Shown here: positions 1 through 6,186 of the stretch, in pieces
Layout: each line of letters begins with the position of its first letter
How positions within the stretch are numbered: position 1 is the stretch's first letter
From: Desulfobacterales bacterium
GTDB lineage: Bacteria; Desulfobacterota; Desulfobacteria; Desulfobacterales; Desulfosalsimonadaceae
Length of the DNA stretch: 7,528 bases
Direction of reading: 5' to 3'
Assembly (NCBI GenBank): GCA_007135795.1
Contig: SLIE01000269.1
Span: 1 to 7,528, forward strand
Made by a program: the position numbers and the translations under genes
Notes under the pieces: generated by a model
Database searches by the model: none
What the model was told of the DNA's origin: nothing
Seen by the model: only the letters and a program-made list of their open reading frames with translations

Positions 1-531
1 ACAGGTAAAAAAAATGCATGGATAGCATCGATGGCAATCAATACAGGGGCATTTTTCTGGGTGTTTTTTCTGGGCCCCGGCGATGAGGTGATGTACGGTA
101 TCCTGGTTGTTTTATCCGGCATCGGTTTTGGCGCCACCCTGGCCATTCCGTCTGCCATGCAGGCCGACGTGATTGATTACGATGAACTCGTCGACGGAGA
201 CAGGCGCGAAGGATTGTATATCGGGCTCTGGTCGATTTCCAGAAAACTTGCCGCCGCCGTCGGGGTCGGGACCGGCCTGGCCATGGTTGGTCTGGCAGGT
301 TACCAGCCGGGTGTGGCCCAGCCAGAACCTGTGGTGTTAACCCTGCGGGTTTTTTATGCCTTGGTACCGTCGTTTTGCAATGCAGTGGCCATTGTCATTG
401 CGCTCGCCTACCCTATCAGCGGGGATATGCATCGTCGCATCCGCGCGGGTATCGAAGCGCGGGCCGCGGGCCAGTCAATAACCGATCCCCTGGTTCCCGG
501 CCGGGTTCTTGCCGGGCGGAATCATAGCTAA
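1..531 (+). CDS. MFS carrier of the GPH (MelB-like) family, C-terminal part
   Basis: This is the 3' part of a gene whose start lies before the window. The frame is open from base 1 (reading T-G-K-K-N-A-W-I-A-S-M) to TAA at 529-531, so about 176 residues remain of a protein that usually has about 450. Hydrophobic stretches fit the last three or four membrane helices of an inner-membrane major facilitator. The cytoplasmic-loop signature A-D-V-I-D-Y-D-E-L followed by G-D-R-R-E-G is typical of the glycoside-pentoside-hexuronide:cation symporter family (MelB relatives). The helix after it (Y-I-G-L-W-S-I-S-R-K-L) also fits that family. GPH members move small solutes with Na+ or H+, but the substrate cannot be read here. 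The gene sits 16 nt upstream of the DUF1295 gene, so it is probably the same transcript. GPH-type carriers recur beside FAD/DUF1365 fatty-acid modification genes, so a lipid-related rather than sugar-related cargo is possible (inference). Confidence 0.85.
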   Translation, partial: TGKKNAWIASMAINTGAFFWVFFLGPGDEVMYGILVVLSGIGFGATLAIPSAMQADVIDYDELVDGDRREGLYIGLWSISRKLAAAVGVGTGLAMVGLAGYQPGVAQPEPVVLTLRVFYALVPSFCNAVAIVIALAYPISGDMHRRIRAGIEARAAGQSITDPLVPGRVLAGRNHS

Positions 532-547
532 TATGAGGTGCTTTATC

Positions 548-1366
548 ATGGAAACGCTTTTTTTGTTCGGCGTAAACCTCCTGGCCGTATTGCTATTCAT
601 GTGCGCCGGGTGGATCATCAGCCTGATCCGGAAAAACGCCGCCATTGCCGACAGTTTCTGGGGGCTCGGGTTCGTGCTGATTGTCTGGCTGACGTTTTTC
701 CAGGCGGACGGTTACTTCTGGCGCCAATTGCTGCTGCTATTGCTTGCCACGACCTGGGGGGTGCGCCTGTTCATTCACATCAGCACCCGCAGCCGGGGCA
801 AAGGCGAAGACCCGCGCTACGCTGCGTGGCGAAAAGAATACGGGGAGCGATTCTGGATCGTGAGCCTTTACAGGGTTTTTCTAGTCCAGGCACTTTTTTT
901 GTGGGTCATCGCCCTTGGCCTGCAGTGGGGCCAGATCCCCGAATATCCGGCGCATTTAACATGGCTGGATGCGGCAGGGGCTTTGATATGGATTGCCGGT
1001 TTTACCACTGAAACCGTTGCCGACTATCAGTTGCGGGCGTTTCTGTCCGATCCTGCAAACAAAGGCCGGGTCATGGACCGTGGGCTCTGGCGCTACAGCC
1101 GGCATCCGAATTATTTTGGCGAATCGCTTGTCTGGTGGGGCATATTTGTGATCGTGCTGTCTGTCCCATGGGGAATTTTAACCGTAATTAGCCCGCTGCT
1201 GATAACATATACGCTGCTGCGGCTGACCGGCGTGTCACTGATGGAGCAAACCGAATTTTCCGATAATCCCGAGTACCAGGCATATATCGAACGGACAAGC
1301 GCGTTTATCCCCTGGTTACCCAAATCGAAGCGCAAGGAGCATAATGATAAAAAAAAGCAGCCTTGA
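548..1366 (+). CDS. DUF1295 integral membrane protein (steroid 5-alpha-reductase-like)
   Basis: This encodes a 272-residue polytopic inner-membrane protein of the DUF1295 family, related in fold to steroid 5-alpha reductases and isoprenylcysteine methyltransferases. Hydrophobic segments lie near residues 3-26, 38-52, 58-80, 108-127, 138-155 and 193-225. Family hallmarks are A-D-S-F-W-G (34-39), K-G-E-D-P-R-Y (85-91), G-L-W-R-Y-S-R-H-P-N-Y-F-G-E (179-192) and an L-T-G-V-x-L-M-E segment near 226-233. The H-P-N-Y-F-G-E part is the conserved cofactor-side motif of this superfamily. Start 548 is preferred over in-frame ATGs at 509 and 533 because GAGGTG (535-540) sits 7 nt before it and the earlier starts overlap the transporter. 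The C-terminus is a Lys-rich tail, and the gene overlaps the next one by 23 nt. The reaction is unknown. Reduction or methyl transfer on a lipid is a guess from fold and neighbours. Confidence 0.88.
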   Translation: METLFLFGVNLLAVLLFMCAGWIISLIRKNAAIADSFWGLGFVLIVWLTFFQADGYFWRQLLLLLLATTWGVRLFIHISTRSRGKGEDPRYAAWRKEYGERFWIVSLYRVFLVQALFLWVIALGLQWGQIPEYPAHLTWLDAAGALIWIAGFTTETVADYQLRAFLSDPANKGRVMDRGLWRYSRHPNYFGESLVWWGIFVIVLSVPWGILTVISPLLITYTLLRLTGVSLMEQTEFSDNPEYQAYIERTSAFIPWLPKSKRKEHNDKKKQP

Positions 1367-2615
1367 AAGCAACCTGGATATCGCGGTGGTGGGCGGCGGG
1401 GTAGCCGGCATTGTGGCGGCATACTTGCTGCAGGACCGTCACCGGGTGAGCCTTTATGAAAAAAACGATTACGTGGGCGGCCACACCCACACCCTGCGCG
1501 TGGATGAGGGAAACGGCAGGGAAGCCTGGGTGGACACGGGTTTTATTGTTTACAATGATCGTACCTACTCCAATTTCATAAAATTTATAACGCGCCTTGA
1601 GGTCCCCGGCAAAACCAGTCCCATGTCGTTTTCCTACTGGGATCCCCACAAGGATTTTACATACAACACCACCATACCGTTTGCCGACCGGAAAAACCTT
1701 TTGCGGCCGATGTTCTGGCGCCTGCTTTTCGAGATCTACCGTTTTAATCGACTTACCCGGCAAATGTTGAATAAAAACCGTCTGCAAGGCCTCACACTGG
1801 GGGGGTATCTGAAAAAAGCCGGTTTCTCTGGTTCATTTACGGAGCTTTATATCCTGCCGATGGTCTCAGCCATATGGTCGACCGCAGAGCGCGACATGCT
1901 CTACTTTCCGGCGGACACGTTTGCGCGGTTTTTTGAAAACCATGGACTCCTTTCCCTGACCCAACAGCCACAGTGGTATACGATCAAGGGGGGGAGCCAC
2001 GAATATGTAAAGGCGTTTTTAAAGCAGTTTCCGGGAAACGTGTATAACCGGCAGCCGGTGATGAAGATTGCCCGTGAAAGCGGACGCGTGCGCTTGTGGA
2101 CCGGTGACGGGGAGGCCGTGTATGACAAGGTGATCATTGCCGCCCATGCAGACGAGGCGTTGGCCATGCTCGATGATCCGACTGATGCGGAGCAACGGCT
2201 TTTGTCCCCTTGGGGCTACTCCGGCAACCGGGTTGTTTTACATCGGGATGACTCCTGTCTTCACCCCCTTGTCAAGGCACGGGGCGCATGGAATTATACG
2301 CGAGAGGCGCAAGGCGGGTTGCAGTCTGCCGCCACCCTGACCTATTACATGAATTTGCTTCAGCAGCTGTCATCACCGTACCCCTACTGCGTTACCTTAA
2401 ACCCGGAGGGGATCGATCAGAACTTGATGATCGCGGATCTTCACTACACCCATCCGATGTTCAGCAAAAGAGCGGTTGCCACCCAGCCGGATCTGTCGTC
2501 GCTAAATGGCGTGAACAATACCTGGTTTTGCGGGAGTTACTTCCGTTATGGGTTTCACGAAGACGCGGTGATGTCAGCCGCGGCAGTGGGAAGGGACTTC
2601 GGGGCAATCTTATGA
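1344..2615 (+). CDS. FAD-dependent amine-oxidase-like oxidoreductase of fatty-acid modification clusters
   Basis: This is a 423-residue flavoprotein. The N-terminal dinucleotide-binding fold is clear: V-V-G-G-G-V-A-G (15-22), an acidic E39 at the end of strand 2 for ribose binding, and G-G-H-T-H-T (45-50). V-D-T-G-F-I-V-Y-N (63-71) follows. The end, W-F-C-G-S-Y-F-R-Y-G-F-H-E-D-A-V-M-S-A (394-412), is the FAD-closing motif characteristic of the subfamily usually annotated as 'cyclopropane/cyclopropene fatty acid synthesis protein, flavin amine oxidase'. It has no signal peptide, so it should be cytosolic or membrane-associated. AAGGAG at 1334-1339 is only 4 nt from ATG, a short spacing. The ATG lies inside the DUF1295 gene, and the stop overlaps the DUF1365 start as ATGA, so translation is probably coupled on both sides. 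It is expected to oxidise or desaturate an acyl chain together with the nearby methyltransferase. That role comes from family and context, and the substrate is not visible in the sequence. Confidence 0.88.
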   Translation: MIKKSSLESNLDIAVVGGGVAGIVAAYLLQDRHRVSLYEKNDYVGGHTHTLRVDEGNGREAWVDTGFIVYNDRTYSNFIKFITRLEVPGKTSPMSFSYWDPHKDFTYNTTIPFADRKNLLRPMFWRLLFEIYRFNRLTRQMLNKNRLQGLTLGGYLKKAGFSGSFTELYILPMVSAIWSTAERDMLYFPADTFARFFENHGLLSLTQQPQWYTIKGGSHEYVKAFLKQFPGNVYNRQPVMKIARESGRVRLWTGDGEAVYDKVIIAAHADEALAMLDDPTDAEQRLLSPWGYSGNRVVLHRDDSCLHPLVKARGAWNYTREAQGGLQSAATLTYYMNLLQQLSSPYPYCVTLNPEGIDQNLMIADLHYTHPMFSKRAVATQPDLSSLNGVNNTWFCGSYFRYGFHEDAVMSAAAVGRDFGAIL

Positions 2616-3394
2616 AATCAAAGGTGTACAACGGTTTTGTCGAACATATAAGGCATTTTCCTGTATATCACAAGTTTCGGTATCCGGTTTACGTATACGG
2701 CCTGGACCTTGACGAACTTGCCGATCTTGACCGGCGACTCCCGTTTTTCGGGTACAACCGGAAACGACCGACCGCGGTTCATGACATCGATTATCTCGAC
2801 GAGCGCCCGGGCAGTATTCGGGACAAGCTTCTCAAATTTCTGCCCGAAGCCGTGCGGTCCCGGGTTGCATCGGTAATCCTGATCACCAGTGCACGATACT
2901 TGAATTACGTGTTTAACCCGGTCTGCTTTCATTACTGCTTTGACCAAACCGGCAATGTGATCCAGGTGGTGGTGGAAGTCAGCAACACATATGGAGAGCG
3001 GCACATCTATGTACCGGATGCAGACCCCGCTGGATCTTTGCCGGATAAGCGGCGATATGTTGCCCCCAAGGCCTTTCATGTTTCACCGTTTAATGACATG
3101 TCCGGGGACTACGAGTTTTTCTGCTCAGTTCCTTCTCTTTCCAGTAATACCATCGATGTTCAAATCAACCTGATCCGGGATGGTAAAACAGTATTTGAGG
3201 CAAGACTGTGGGGAAAAGGGCGTGAGTTAACGCGCGCCAGTCATGTCCGGACGATTCTGCGACACCCGTTTATGCCGCATCTGACCATGCCCCGTATTAT
3301 TTTCGAGGCCATGCGTCTGTATTATCGCAAGCACCTGACATGGCATGACAAGCCTGAACCTGAAAACCCCGGGACGATCCGGCGCAAGCAGTGA
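2612..3394 (+). CDS. DUF1365 family protein
   Basis: This is a 260-residue protein of the DUF1365 family, which almost always sits next to the FAD oxidoreductase above and a CFA-synthase-like enzyme. Visible conserved blocks are Y-L-N-Y-V-F-N-P-V-C-F-H-Y-C-F-D (96-111), V-E-V-S-N-T-Y-G-E-R-H-I-Y (121-133), K-A-F-H-V-S-P-F-N-D-M-S-G-D-Y-E-F (153-169) and a C-terminal L-Y-Y-R-K-H-L (236-242). No signal peptide or long membrane helix is apparent. The start at 2612 lies in the ATGA overlap with the upstream stop (2613-2615). It matches the family N-terminus, which begins just before the V-Y-N-G-F-V-E-H-I-R segment. The frame stays open upstream to 2288, but that part lies inside the FAD gene and has no family features. 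The biochemical role is unknown. Homologues have been linked to furan or modified fatty-acid formation and to oxidative or light stress responses, so a part in acyl-chain chemistry is likely but unproven. Confidence 0.88.
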   Translation: MKSKVYNGFVEHIRHFPVYHKFRYPVYVYGLDLDELADLDRRLPFFGYNRKRPTAVHDIDYLDERPGSIRDKLLKFLPEAVRSRVASVILITSARYLNYVFNPVCFHYCFDQTGNVIQVVVEVSNTYGERHIYVPDADPAGSLPDKRRYVAPKAFHVSPFNDMSGDYEFFCSVPSLSSNTIDVQINLIRDGKTVFEARLWGKGRELTRASHVRTILRHPFMPHLTMPRIIFEAMRLYYRKHLTWHDKPEPENPGTIRRKQ

Positions 3395-3397
3395 TTC

Positions 3398-4630
3398 TTA
3401 GGCATCTTTATAGAGAAAACCCCTGTCCATGGGGTAATCCGTTGCGAGCCCCTTGGAAAAGGTTATCTGGTAGAGACGTAATACCGAATTTTTAACCCGG
3501 AAAAACTCGGCACAGAAATAGAGATAAGCCCGCCATGTGCGCCGGAACGATTCATCAAAGAGCACCGGGTTATAGTTGTGGATCTTCTCCCAGTTTTCGT
3601 CAAAGGAGAGCGCCCATTGATCCAGGGTCAGGGCATAATGGCGGCGCAGGTTTTCAATGTCGAGGATTTCCAGCCCATGGAAGGCCATAAGATCGATGGT
3701 TTCGGAAAGCCCCGGGATGTATCCGCCCGGGAAGATGTGTTTTCGAATGAAAAAGTCGGTTTCCATCGGGCTGTCATGGGCAATAAAATGCAAAACCCCT
3801 ATACCGCCCGGTTTTAAGCATCTTGACATTGCACTGACCCATGCATTGAGCTGTTTTTTGCCGGCATGCTCGTAAACCCCCAAAGACGCATACTTGTCAA
3901 AAGTCCCTTCCACCTGGCGAAAGTCCTTCTCCTGGACGAAAATTTTGTCCTGTATGCCCTCTTTCTCAGCTTTTTCCAGCAGCCAGCGGTTCTGATCAAT
4001 TGTCGGGCTCAGGTTGGTCCCGGTAACGCCGTAATGTTTTGCCGCGTGAAAGAGCAATGACCCCCATCCGCCGCCCACGTCGATCAGGCTTTCACCCGGC
4101 TTGAGCCGCAGTTTGCGGCATACATGGTCGAGCTTGTTTTCCTGGGCTTCTTTGAGAGTGCGGGTTCCATTTTTCCAGTAGGCGCAGGTATAGGTCATGG
4201 TCGGATCCAAATATTGCCAGAAAATATCCGACCCACGATTGTAATGGGCAAGGGCATTTTTAACGCCCTGGTTGCTACGCCGGTTTCCGAATACAACTTC
4301 GTGCCAGAAATTGCGAATCCGGATCAGGGGATGGGGAATATTGGGCTGCCTGGCGTATTGGTCCAGAGGCGGCTGATTATCGACCAGCGCCCGGATCAGG
4401 GATTTAAGGTCGCCGCCGATATCGACGCTTCCCCGGATATACGATTCCAGCAAGCCCCAGCCATGAAACAACATGGTGTTCAGTACCGCGGACTTTTTCC
4501 GGTAGGAGATGGTAAATGCAGGTGGTCCGGTCCCTTGGCTATAGCATGTGCCGTTCGGAAAAAAGACTTTAAATGGGATCGGGGTGTTTCCAAGTGAAAC
4601 TATATACATCTTTTCTAAAAGTCGGGACAT
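3398..4630 (-). CDS. Cyclopropane-fatty-acid-synthase-like SAM methyltransferase
   Basis: This is a 410-residue member of the Cfa/mycolic-acid methyltransferase family, which transfers a methylene or methyl group from SAM to double bonds of phospholipid acyl chains at the inner membrane. An N-terminal lipid-binding region (about 1-120) is followed by a class I methyltransferase domain. The family segment H-Y-N-R-G-S-D-I-F-W near 129-138 is present, followed by L-D-P-T-M-T-Y-T-C-A-Y-W (141-152). Motif I is L-I-D-V-G-G-G-W-G (182-190). By alignment to E. coli Cfa, the bicarbonate-site residues appear as E254 (in Y-E-H-A-G), H281 and I283 (in L-H-F-I) and Y332 (in H-Y-A-L-T-L). The position of Cys139 of E. 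coli Cfa is Gly187. ATG 4630 is supported by AAAGGA (minus strand, 4636-4641) 5 nt away. It converges on the DUF1365 gene with only 3 bp between stops. True cyclopropane synthase, methyl-branched or furan-precursor enzyme (UfaM-like) cannot be told apart by eye, so no symbol is given. Confidence 0.92.
   Translation of the reverse strand: MSRLLEKMYIVSLGNTPIPFKVFFPNGTCYSQGTGPPAFTISYRKKSAVLNTMLFHGWGLLESYIRGSVDIGGDLKSLIRALVDNQPPLDQYARQPNIPHPLIRIRNFWHEVVFGNRRSNQGVKNALAHYNRGSDIFWQYLDPTMTYTCAYWKNGTRTLKEAQENKLDHVCRKLRLKPGESLIDVGGGWGSLLFHAAKHYGVTGTNLSPTIDQNRWLLEKAEKEGIQDKIFVQEKDFRQVEGTFDKYASLGVYEHAGKKQLNAWVSAMSRCLKPGGIGVLHFIAHDSPMETDFFIRKHIFPGGYIPGLSETIDLMAFHGLEILDIENLRRHYALTLDQWALSFDENWEKIHNYNPVLFDESFRRTWRAYLYFCAEFFRVKNSVLRLYQITFSKGLATDYPMDRGFLYKDA
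3419..3435 (-). terminator. Possible weak terminator hairpin in the end of the cfa-like gene
   Basis: On the minus strand ACCCC and GGGGT can pair around a 7-nt loop and are followed by TTTTCTCT. It lies within the last codons of the methyltransferase gene. The stem is short and the T-tract imperfect, so this is a weak candidate. No better terminator is visible between the two convergent genes. Confidence 0.25.
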
Positions 4631-4641
4631 TCTATTCCTTT

Positions 4642-4677
4642 CAGAATTTTAACAGACCTTTTAAAAAATTGATTCTG
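4642..4677 (-). promoter_or_regulatory. Foldable 5' leader of the cfa-like gene next to its ribosome-binding site
   Basis: The leader contains CAGAAT (4642-4647) and ATTCTG (4672-4677) as perfect inverted arms. An alternative AT-only inner stem pairs TTTTAA (4647-4652) with TTAAAA (4661-4666). The outer stem ends directly beside the Shine-Dalgarno sequence. Folding could affect ribosome access, but the inner stem is AT-rich and stability was not calculated. Confidence 0.3.
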
Positions 4678-4718
4678 GCCGGACTTGTCGGGATCTATGC
4701 GAATTTTTTTATTCGTTT

Positions 4719-4745
4719 CTACAAATTTAGAAATATTGTTTGTAG
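4719..4745. promoter_or_regulatory. Inverted repeat overlapping the cfa-like promoter (operator candidate)
   Basis: CTACAAA (4719-4725) and TTTGTAG (4739-4745) are perfect 7-bp inverted arms with a 13-bp spacer. The dyad centre (4732) falls between the -35 and -10 boxes, and the left arm touches the -10. This placement suits a dimeric regulator. No regulator gene is in the window. Confidence 0.4.
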
Positions 4746-4753
4746 TATGTCAA
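4724..4753 (-). promoter_or_regulatory. Predicted sigma-70 promoter of the cfa-like gene
   Basis: On the minus strand a perfect TTGACA (plus-strand positions 4748-4753) is followed after 18 bp by TAAATT (4724-4729), four of six matches to TATAAT. Transcription would begin near 4717, giving a leader of roughly 87 nt. A small CGAAT/ATTCG stem (4700-4704 with 4711-4715) would then lie at the very 5' end. No sigma-E (ChrR-type) promoter was recognised. Confidence 0.5.
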
Positions 4754-4801
4754 TCAAAAAATGGTCCCGGCGCTCATAGATCTTGTCTTGGGTCAGTTGT
4801 G

Positions 4802-4830
4802 TTCACGAGGCTTTTTAACGCTCTGATAAT
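4802..4830 (+). promoter_or_regulatory. Predicted promoter of ppiC
   Basis: TTCACG (4802-4807, four of six matches to TTGACA) is separated by 17 bp from GATAAT (4825-4830, five of six matches to TATAAT). This implies a leader of about 115 nt before ppiC. It is the best match in the region and would be divergent from the cfa-like promoter. The -35 is modest and no other evidence supports it. Confidence 0.35.
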
Positions 4831-4950
4831 GGATCGGATTTACTTTCACAACCGGGTATGCTATTCAATCGTCGAGGGCTGGCTGTGACTTTAACGGCGC
4901 CATCAAAATTCGAACAATACAACAATATAAACCATAAAAGGAAACATATC

Positions 4951-5232
4951 ATGGCAAAAGCAAGTGCACGGCACATTCTGGTGTCAACAGAAGAAGAAGG
5001 CAACACCTTGAAAAACAGGATTGAAGGCGGTGAGGATTTTGCTGAGGTCGCGAAACAACATTCCAAATGCCCTTCCGGACAAAAAGGTGGGGCCCTGGGT
5101 GAGTTTGGCCCCGGCCAGATGGTTAAGGAATTTGACGACGTGGTCTTCTCCGGAGAAGTCGGCAAGGTCCTGGGGCCAGTCAAGACGCAGTTCGGTTACC
5201 ATCTGATTGAAATCACCAATCGCACTGAATAA
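4951..5232 (+). CDS. ppiC: Peptidyl-prolyl cis-trans isomerase, parvulin type (PpiC)
   Basis: This is a 93-residue single-domain parvulin, the same length as E. coli PpiC. It catalyses cis-trans isomerisation of peptide bonds before proline during protein folding. There is no signal peptide, so it acts in the cytosol, unlike SurA or PpiD. The active-site pattern is present: R-H-I-L-V (7-11, H8), K-C-P-S-G (39-43, C40), G-G-A-L-G-E-F (46-52), G-Q-M-V-x-E-F (55-61, M57 and F61) and T-Q-F-G-Y-H-L-I (79-86, H84). The start at 4951 is set by AGGA (4939-4942) 8 nt upstream and by alignment to the family start M-A-K. The frame is open further upstream without any family similarity, so longer starts are not used. 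The gene is divergent from the cfa-like gene and appears monocistronic. Confidence 0.95.
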   Translation: MAKASARHILVSTEEEGNTLKNRIEGGEDFAEVAKQHSKCPSGQKGGALGEFGPGQMVKEFDDVVFSGEVGKVLGPVKTQFGYHLIEITNRTE

Positions 5233-5547
5233 ACATTGGCAACCAGTGAATCCAATTCGCTCGACTGACTGGTGGGGATTGACATTTATATCTGATGCCG
5301 CTGAATTTCACGGTAAAATAGCATGTGATAAAAGGATTGCCTTGACCGTGTAAAGATGTATCGCAGGTTTTGGATTCCAGGTTTAGGATATCGGCCAGTT
5401 GCGGGATAATCCTGGCATCAATTGCCTTGCCGCACCTGGCCGGTTTCTGCCAGGAACAATTTTGACGATGCCATCGATCGTTGAGTTATACAGCAGCCAT
5501 TGTAGTTTCTTTGCTGGCTGAACTCTCAGATCAGTTTTACTGTTTTG
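5233..5547. other. 315-bp non-coding stretch rich in inverted repeats
   Basis: No convincing gene is visible between ppiC and the PfpI-family gene, whose 3' ends face each other here. Several inverted repeats follow one another: ACCAGT/ACTGGT (5242/5268), CACGGT/ACCGTG (5309/5345), a 15-position stem (5390-5444) and CAGCCA/TGGCTG (5494/5515). None is followed by a proper T-tract, so no intrinsic terminator can be assigned to either gene. On the minus strand, reading frames stay open for 50-75 codons with no start codon in a good context. This may be a decayed gene remnant or chance. Confidence 0.5.
5390..5444. repeat. Long imperfect hairpin (15-position stem)
   Basis: Positions 5390-5404 pair with 5430-5444 in reverse complement. 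The core CGGCCAG (5392-5398) pairs with CTGGCCG (5436-5442), and TGCGG (5400-5404) pairs with CCGCA (5430-5434). There is one mismatch (T5399/C5435) and one G-T pair. The 25-nt loop holds a small GGCA/TGCC stem (5414-5417 with 5423-5426). An overlapping alternative pairing is TCCTGGCA (5410-5417) with TGCCAGGA (5448-5455). The lack of a following T-run argues against a terminator. A structured RNA or a dispersed palindromic repeat is possible. Confidence 0.5.
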
Positions 5548-6174
5548 CTATTCCATCAGTGCCTCTGCGATGGTTTCGGAAAAGATCGCTATATCATCCG
5601 GATTGCGAGAGGTAATAAGATTGTCGTCCTCCAGGACCTCAACGTCCTGGTAATTAACACCGGCGTCCTCCAATTCATCGGAAATCTCCCCGAACCCCGT
5701 TGCTTGACGTCCCTCGAGCACGCCTGCGGTTATTAGTACCTGCGGGCCGTGGCAGATCGCTGCGGTTGGCTTGCCGGATTCGAAAAACTCCCGGGTAAAG
5801 TCGACCACATCTTCATTCTCGCGCAAGTTAGCCGGAGATTCACCGCCCGGAATGACGATTGCGTCGAAATCATCCACGCTTACATCGGTTACCGATTTTT
5901 GAACGACAGCCGTTATGTCACTGTTGTAAGCTGTGACTTCCCCGGGTTCAATTCCGATTACTGTTACTTTCGCACCCCGATTGACCAGGTAGGCCATCGG
6001 CATGTAGGTCTCGCCGTCGTGAAAGCCTTCGCATACGAGAAACGCCACATGTTTGCCGTCAAGATCATTACTGGCCTCCTCGTGAGAAGCGGCCTGAACG
6101 GTAACACTGATGCCGGCCAATGCAATGACCACCATTGCAAAAACCTTAAATATCCTGTTTCCGATTGGATGCAT
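5548..6174 (-). CDS. Exported DJ-1/PfpI family protein
   Basis: This is a 208-residue protein with an N-terminal signal peptide: basic R7 and K10, a hydrophobic run over about 11-26, and a probable cut after V-Q-A (26-28). A periplasmic location is therefore likely. The mature part is a DJ-1/PfpI domain: V-A-F-L-V (43-47), I-V-I-P-G-G (106-111), and the nucleophile elbow A-A-I-C-H-G-P (138-144) with C141-H142. The N-terminal motif, usually F-E-D-x-E in PfpI-type members, reads F-H-D-G-E (51-55). Its first acidic residue is therefore His52, while E55 is kept. Family members include chaperones, glyoxalases, claimed deglycases and proteases, so the activity is not predictable. The start is strong: AAGGAGG (minus strand, 6180-6186) lies 5 nt before ATG 6174. 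It stands alone with long non-coding DNA on both sides. No clear promoter or terminator was found. Confidence 0.9.
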   Translation of the reverse strand: MHPIGNRIFKVFAMVVIALAGISVTVQAASHEEASNDLDGKHVAFLVCEGFHDGETYMPMAYLVNRGAKVTVIGIEPGEVTAYNSDITAVVQKSVTDVSVDDFDAIVIPGGESPANLRENEDVVDFTREFFESGKPTAAICHGPQVLITAGVLEGRQATGFGEISDELEDAGVNYQDVEVLEDDNLITSRNPDDIAIFSETIAEALME

Positions 6175-6186
6175 GATTTCCTCCTT

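Noticed and set aside
509..547. Longer N-terminus for the DUF1295 protein
   Set aside because: It overlaps the transporter end and has no good ribosome-binding site, while ATG 548 has GAGGTG 7 nt upstream.
2288..2611. Upstream extension of the DUF1365 reading frame
   Set aside because: The extra 108 codons lie wholly inside the FAD oxidoreductase gene in another frame and have no family similarity. The ATGA overlap at 2612 gives the expected start.
5242..5273. Terminator for ppiC
   Set aside because: The 6-bp arms have a 20-nt loop and no T-tract on the plus strand.
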